From positions 18,454,940 through 18,518,939 of the forward strand of contig OU015490.1 in NCBI GenBank assembly GCA_907164885.2: a DNA stretch of 64,000 nucleotides. The letters are read 5' to 3'. Position 1 is the first letter of the stretch. Each line of letters opens with the position of its first letter. Below, piece by piece: positions 63,182 through 64,000 of the stretch. Both the position numbers and the translations under genes were made by a program. A model generated the notes under the pieces. That model saw only the letters and a program-made list of their open reading frames with translations, did no database searches and was not told where the DNA came from. Origin of the DNA: Dolomedes plantarius (Eukaryota > Arthropoda > Arachnida > Araneae > Dolomedidae).

Positions 63182-64000
63182 TCAGTTCGGCAGTTCCAGA
63201 GGATACAAAAGTTGAATAGGTCTTCTAAGTTCAGTGTTTTTAGTTTTTACTTTGCATGACCTAACGAGTCCATCACGACCCTGAAAGACCTCGGTAATGC
63301 GACCTAGGTCCCATAAAAACTTTGATTTGTTTGTACCCTCAATGAGTACAACCTCGCCTTCCTTGAAATTTTCTTTAGAGGTTGAAGTGTTGAACACATG
63401 GAAATTCTTTAAAATTAACAAATATTGTGTTTTCCACTTTGTCCAAAGCTGCTGTAAGAGTTTTGTTTGGTATATCTTGCGTTTAACCAAAGAAACTCTG
63501 GACGAATTAGTATTGAAAAGTTCAGCAAAATTGAAAGGATATTTTATGTTGTGTCCCACCAACAAAAAATGAGCTGGTGTCAGAGGTTCAGGCTCATTGG
63601 CGTCGTTATAGATGTAGGTTAGGGGTCTCTGATTGAGAACATTTTCAATCTCAGCCAAAATTGTTGTTAGTTCTTCAAAGGTTAATTGAGATCGTCCGAG
63701 GATTTTTCTCAAAGGCTCTTTAATTGTTCTCATCAATCGCTCGTAAAAACCTCCCCACCATGGGGCGAGTTCTACGATAAATTTCCACGAAATTCTTTCC
63801 GAAGAAATGAAGTCTTGAAGACTTTTATCTTTAACAATTTTATCAAAATAATCGAAATCTTTATTAGCGCACTTAAAAGTTTTGGCATTATCGGAATAAA
63901 TTATGCGACAGTTTCCTGTCCTTGACAAAAAACGTCTTAGAGCTAATATGAACTTACTTGTTGACAAGTCAGAGACAAGCTCAAGATGTACTGCTCGTGT
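63182..64000 (-). CDS. BEL/Pao Pol, integrase C-terminal part (partial)
   Basis: The frame is open from the window edge to the stop at 63184. It begins with RAVHLELVSDLSTSKFI, then RFLSRTGNCRIIYSDNAKTF (second catalytic D). The catalytic-E region is APWWGGFYERLMRTIKEPLR. These are followed by LNQRPLTYIYND and EPLTPAHFLLVG, and the DUF5641-type tail KEGEVVLIEGTN ... GRITEVFQGRDG with IQLLYPLELPN at the end. This is diagnostic of BEL/Pao integrase. The visible 272 codons contain no break, so this copy may be young. Confidence 0.9.
   Translation of the reverse strand, partial: TRAVHLELVSDLSTSKFILALRRFLSRTGNCRIIYSDNAKTFKCANKDFDYFDKIVKDKSLQDFISSERISWKFIVELAPWWGGFYERLMRTIKEPLRKILGRSQLTFEELTTILAEIENVLNQRPLTYIYNDANEPEPLTPAHFLLVGHNIKYPFNFAELFNTNSSRVSLVKRKIYQTKLLQQLWTKWKTQYLLILKNFHVFNTSTSKENFKEGEVVLIEGTNKSKFLWDLGRITEVFQGRDGLVRSCKVKTKNTELRRPIQLLYPLELPN

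Overview
The window reads as nuclear DNA of an arthropod, most plausibly an arachnid. It is AT-rich, full of (TA)n microsatellites and packed with transposable elements: BEL/Pao, Copia, Gypsy, Tc1 (DD36E), pogo/Tigger, piggyBac, hAT and Helitron. Its host genes are short GC-richer islands with spliceosomal junctions. The lineage call is an inference from repeat content and a MATH-BTB gene; no species marker was seen.

Only two well-supported host-type genes are visible. (1) A speckle-type POZ (MATH-BTB-BACK) gene on + has exons at about 2298-2727 and 7254-7825. The splice phases match across a 4.5 kb intron filled with repeats. The last codons of its reading frame run into a TTAA-flanked transposon end. 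(2) A C2H2 zinc-finger gene on - (30594-31886) has an intact 430-aa frame with 12 canonical fingers and a likely 5'UTR splice acceptor at 32006.

Layout. 1-744: 5' end of a BEL/Pao element (- strand). 745-2171: repeats and a MITE. 2298-7825: MATH-BTB gene. 7781-17622: a nested transposon block, with a Tc1 copy, a nearly complete but coding-damaged Copia element and a piggyBac transposase pseudogene carrying three nested insertions. 18483-22631: a non-autonomous LTR element whose single frame encodes an acidic part, an in-frame TGA and a strongly basic part. 22632-30400: microsatellites, MITEs and two pogo/Tigger-type remnants. 30594-32005: zinc-finger gene. 32789-41539: a Gypsy element interrupted in RNase H by a hAT copy with a perfect 8-bp target duplication. 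42297-51080: an old Copia relic (integrase, then RNase H) apparently split by younger insertions, including a DNA-binding-domain-only transposon, a Helitron and a 2.7 kb DDE element with repeated TGTGAGTCAC sites. 53438-54242: a CAGGGTGGC-ended element. 57098-58280: short-motif and minisatellite arrays. 58622-59840: a second DD36E Tc1. 60486-61439: a MITE-like element. 62181-62500: hAT relic. 62740-64000: 3' end of a second BEL/Pao element (- strand).

The elements form an insertion hierarchy that can be read from target duplications and interrupted codons. Many frames break at single-base indels, including within LTR elements whose LTRs look almost identical, so residual assembly indels should be considered beside real decay. 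All calls are by eye; no alignment or database search was run.
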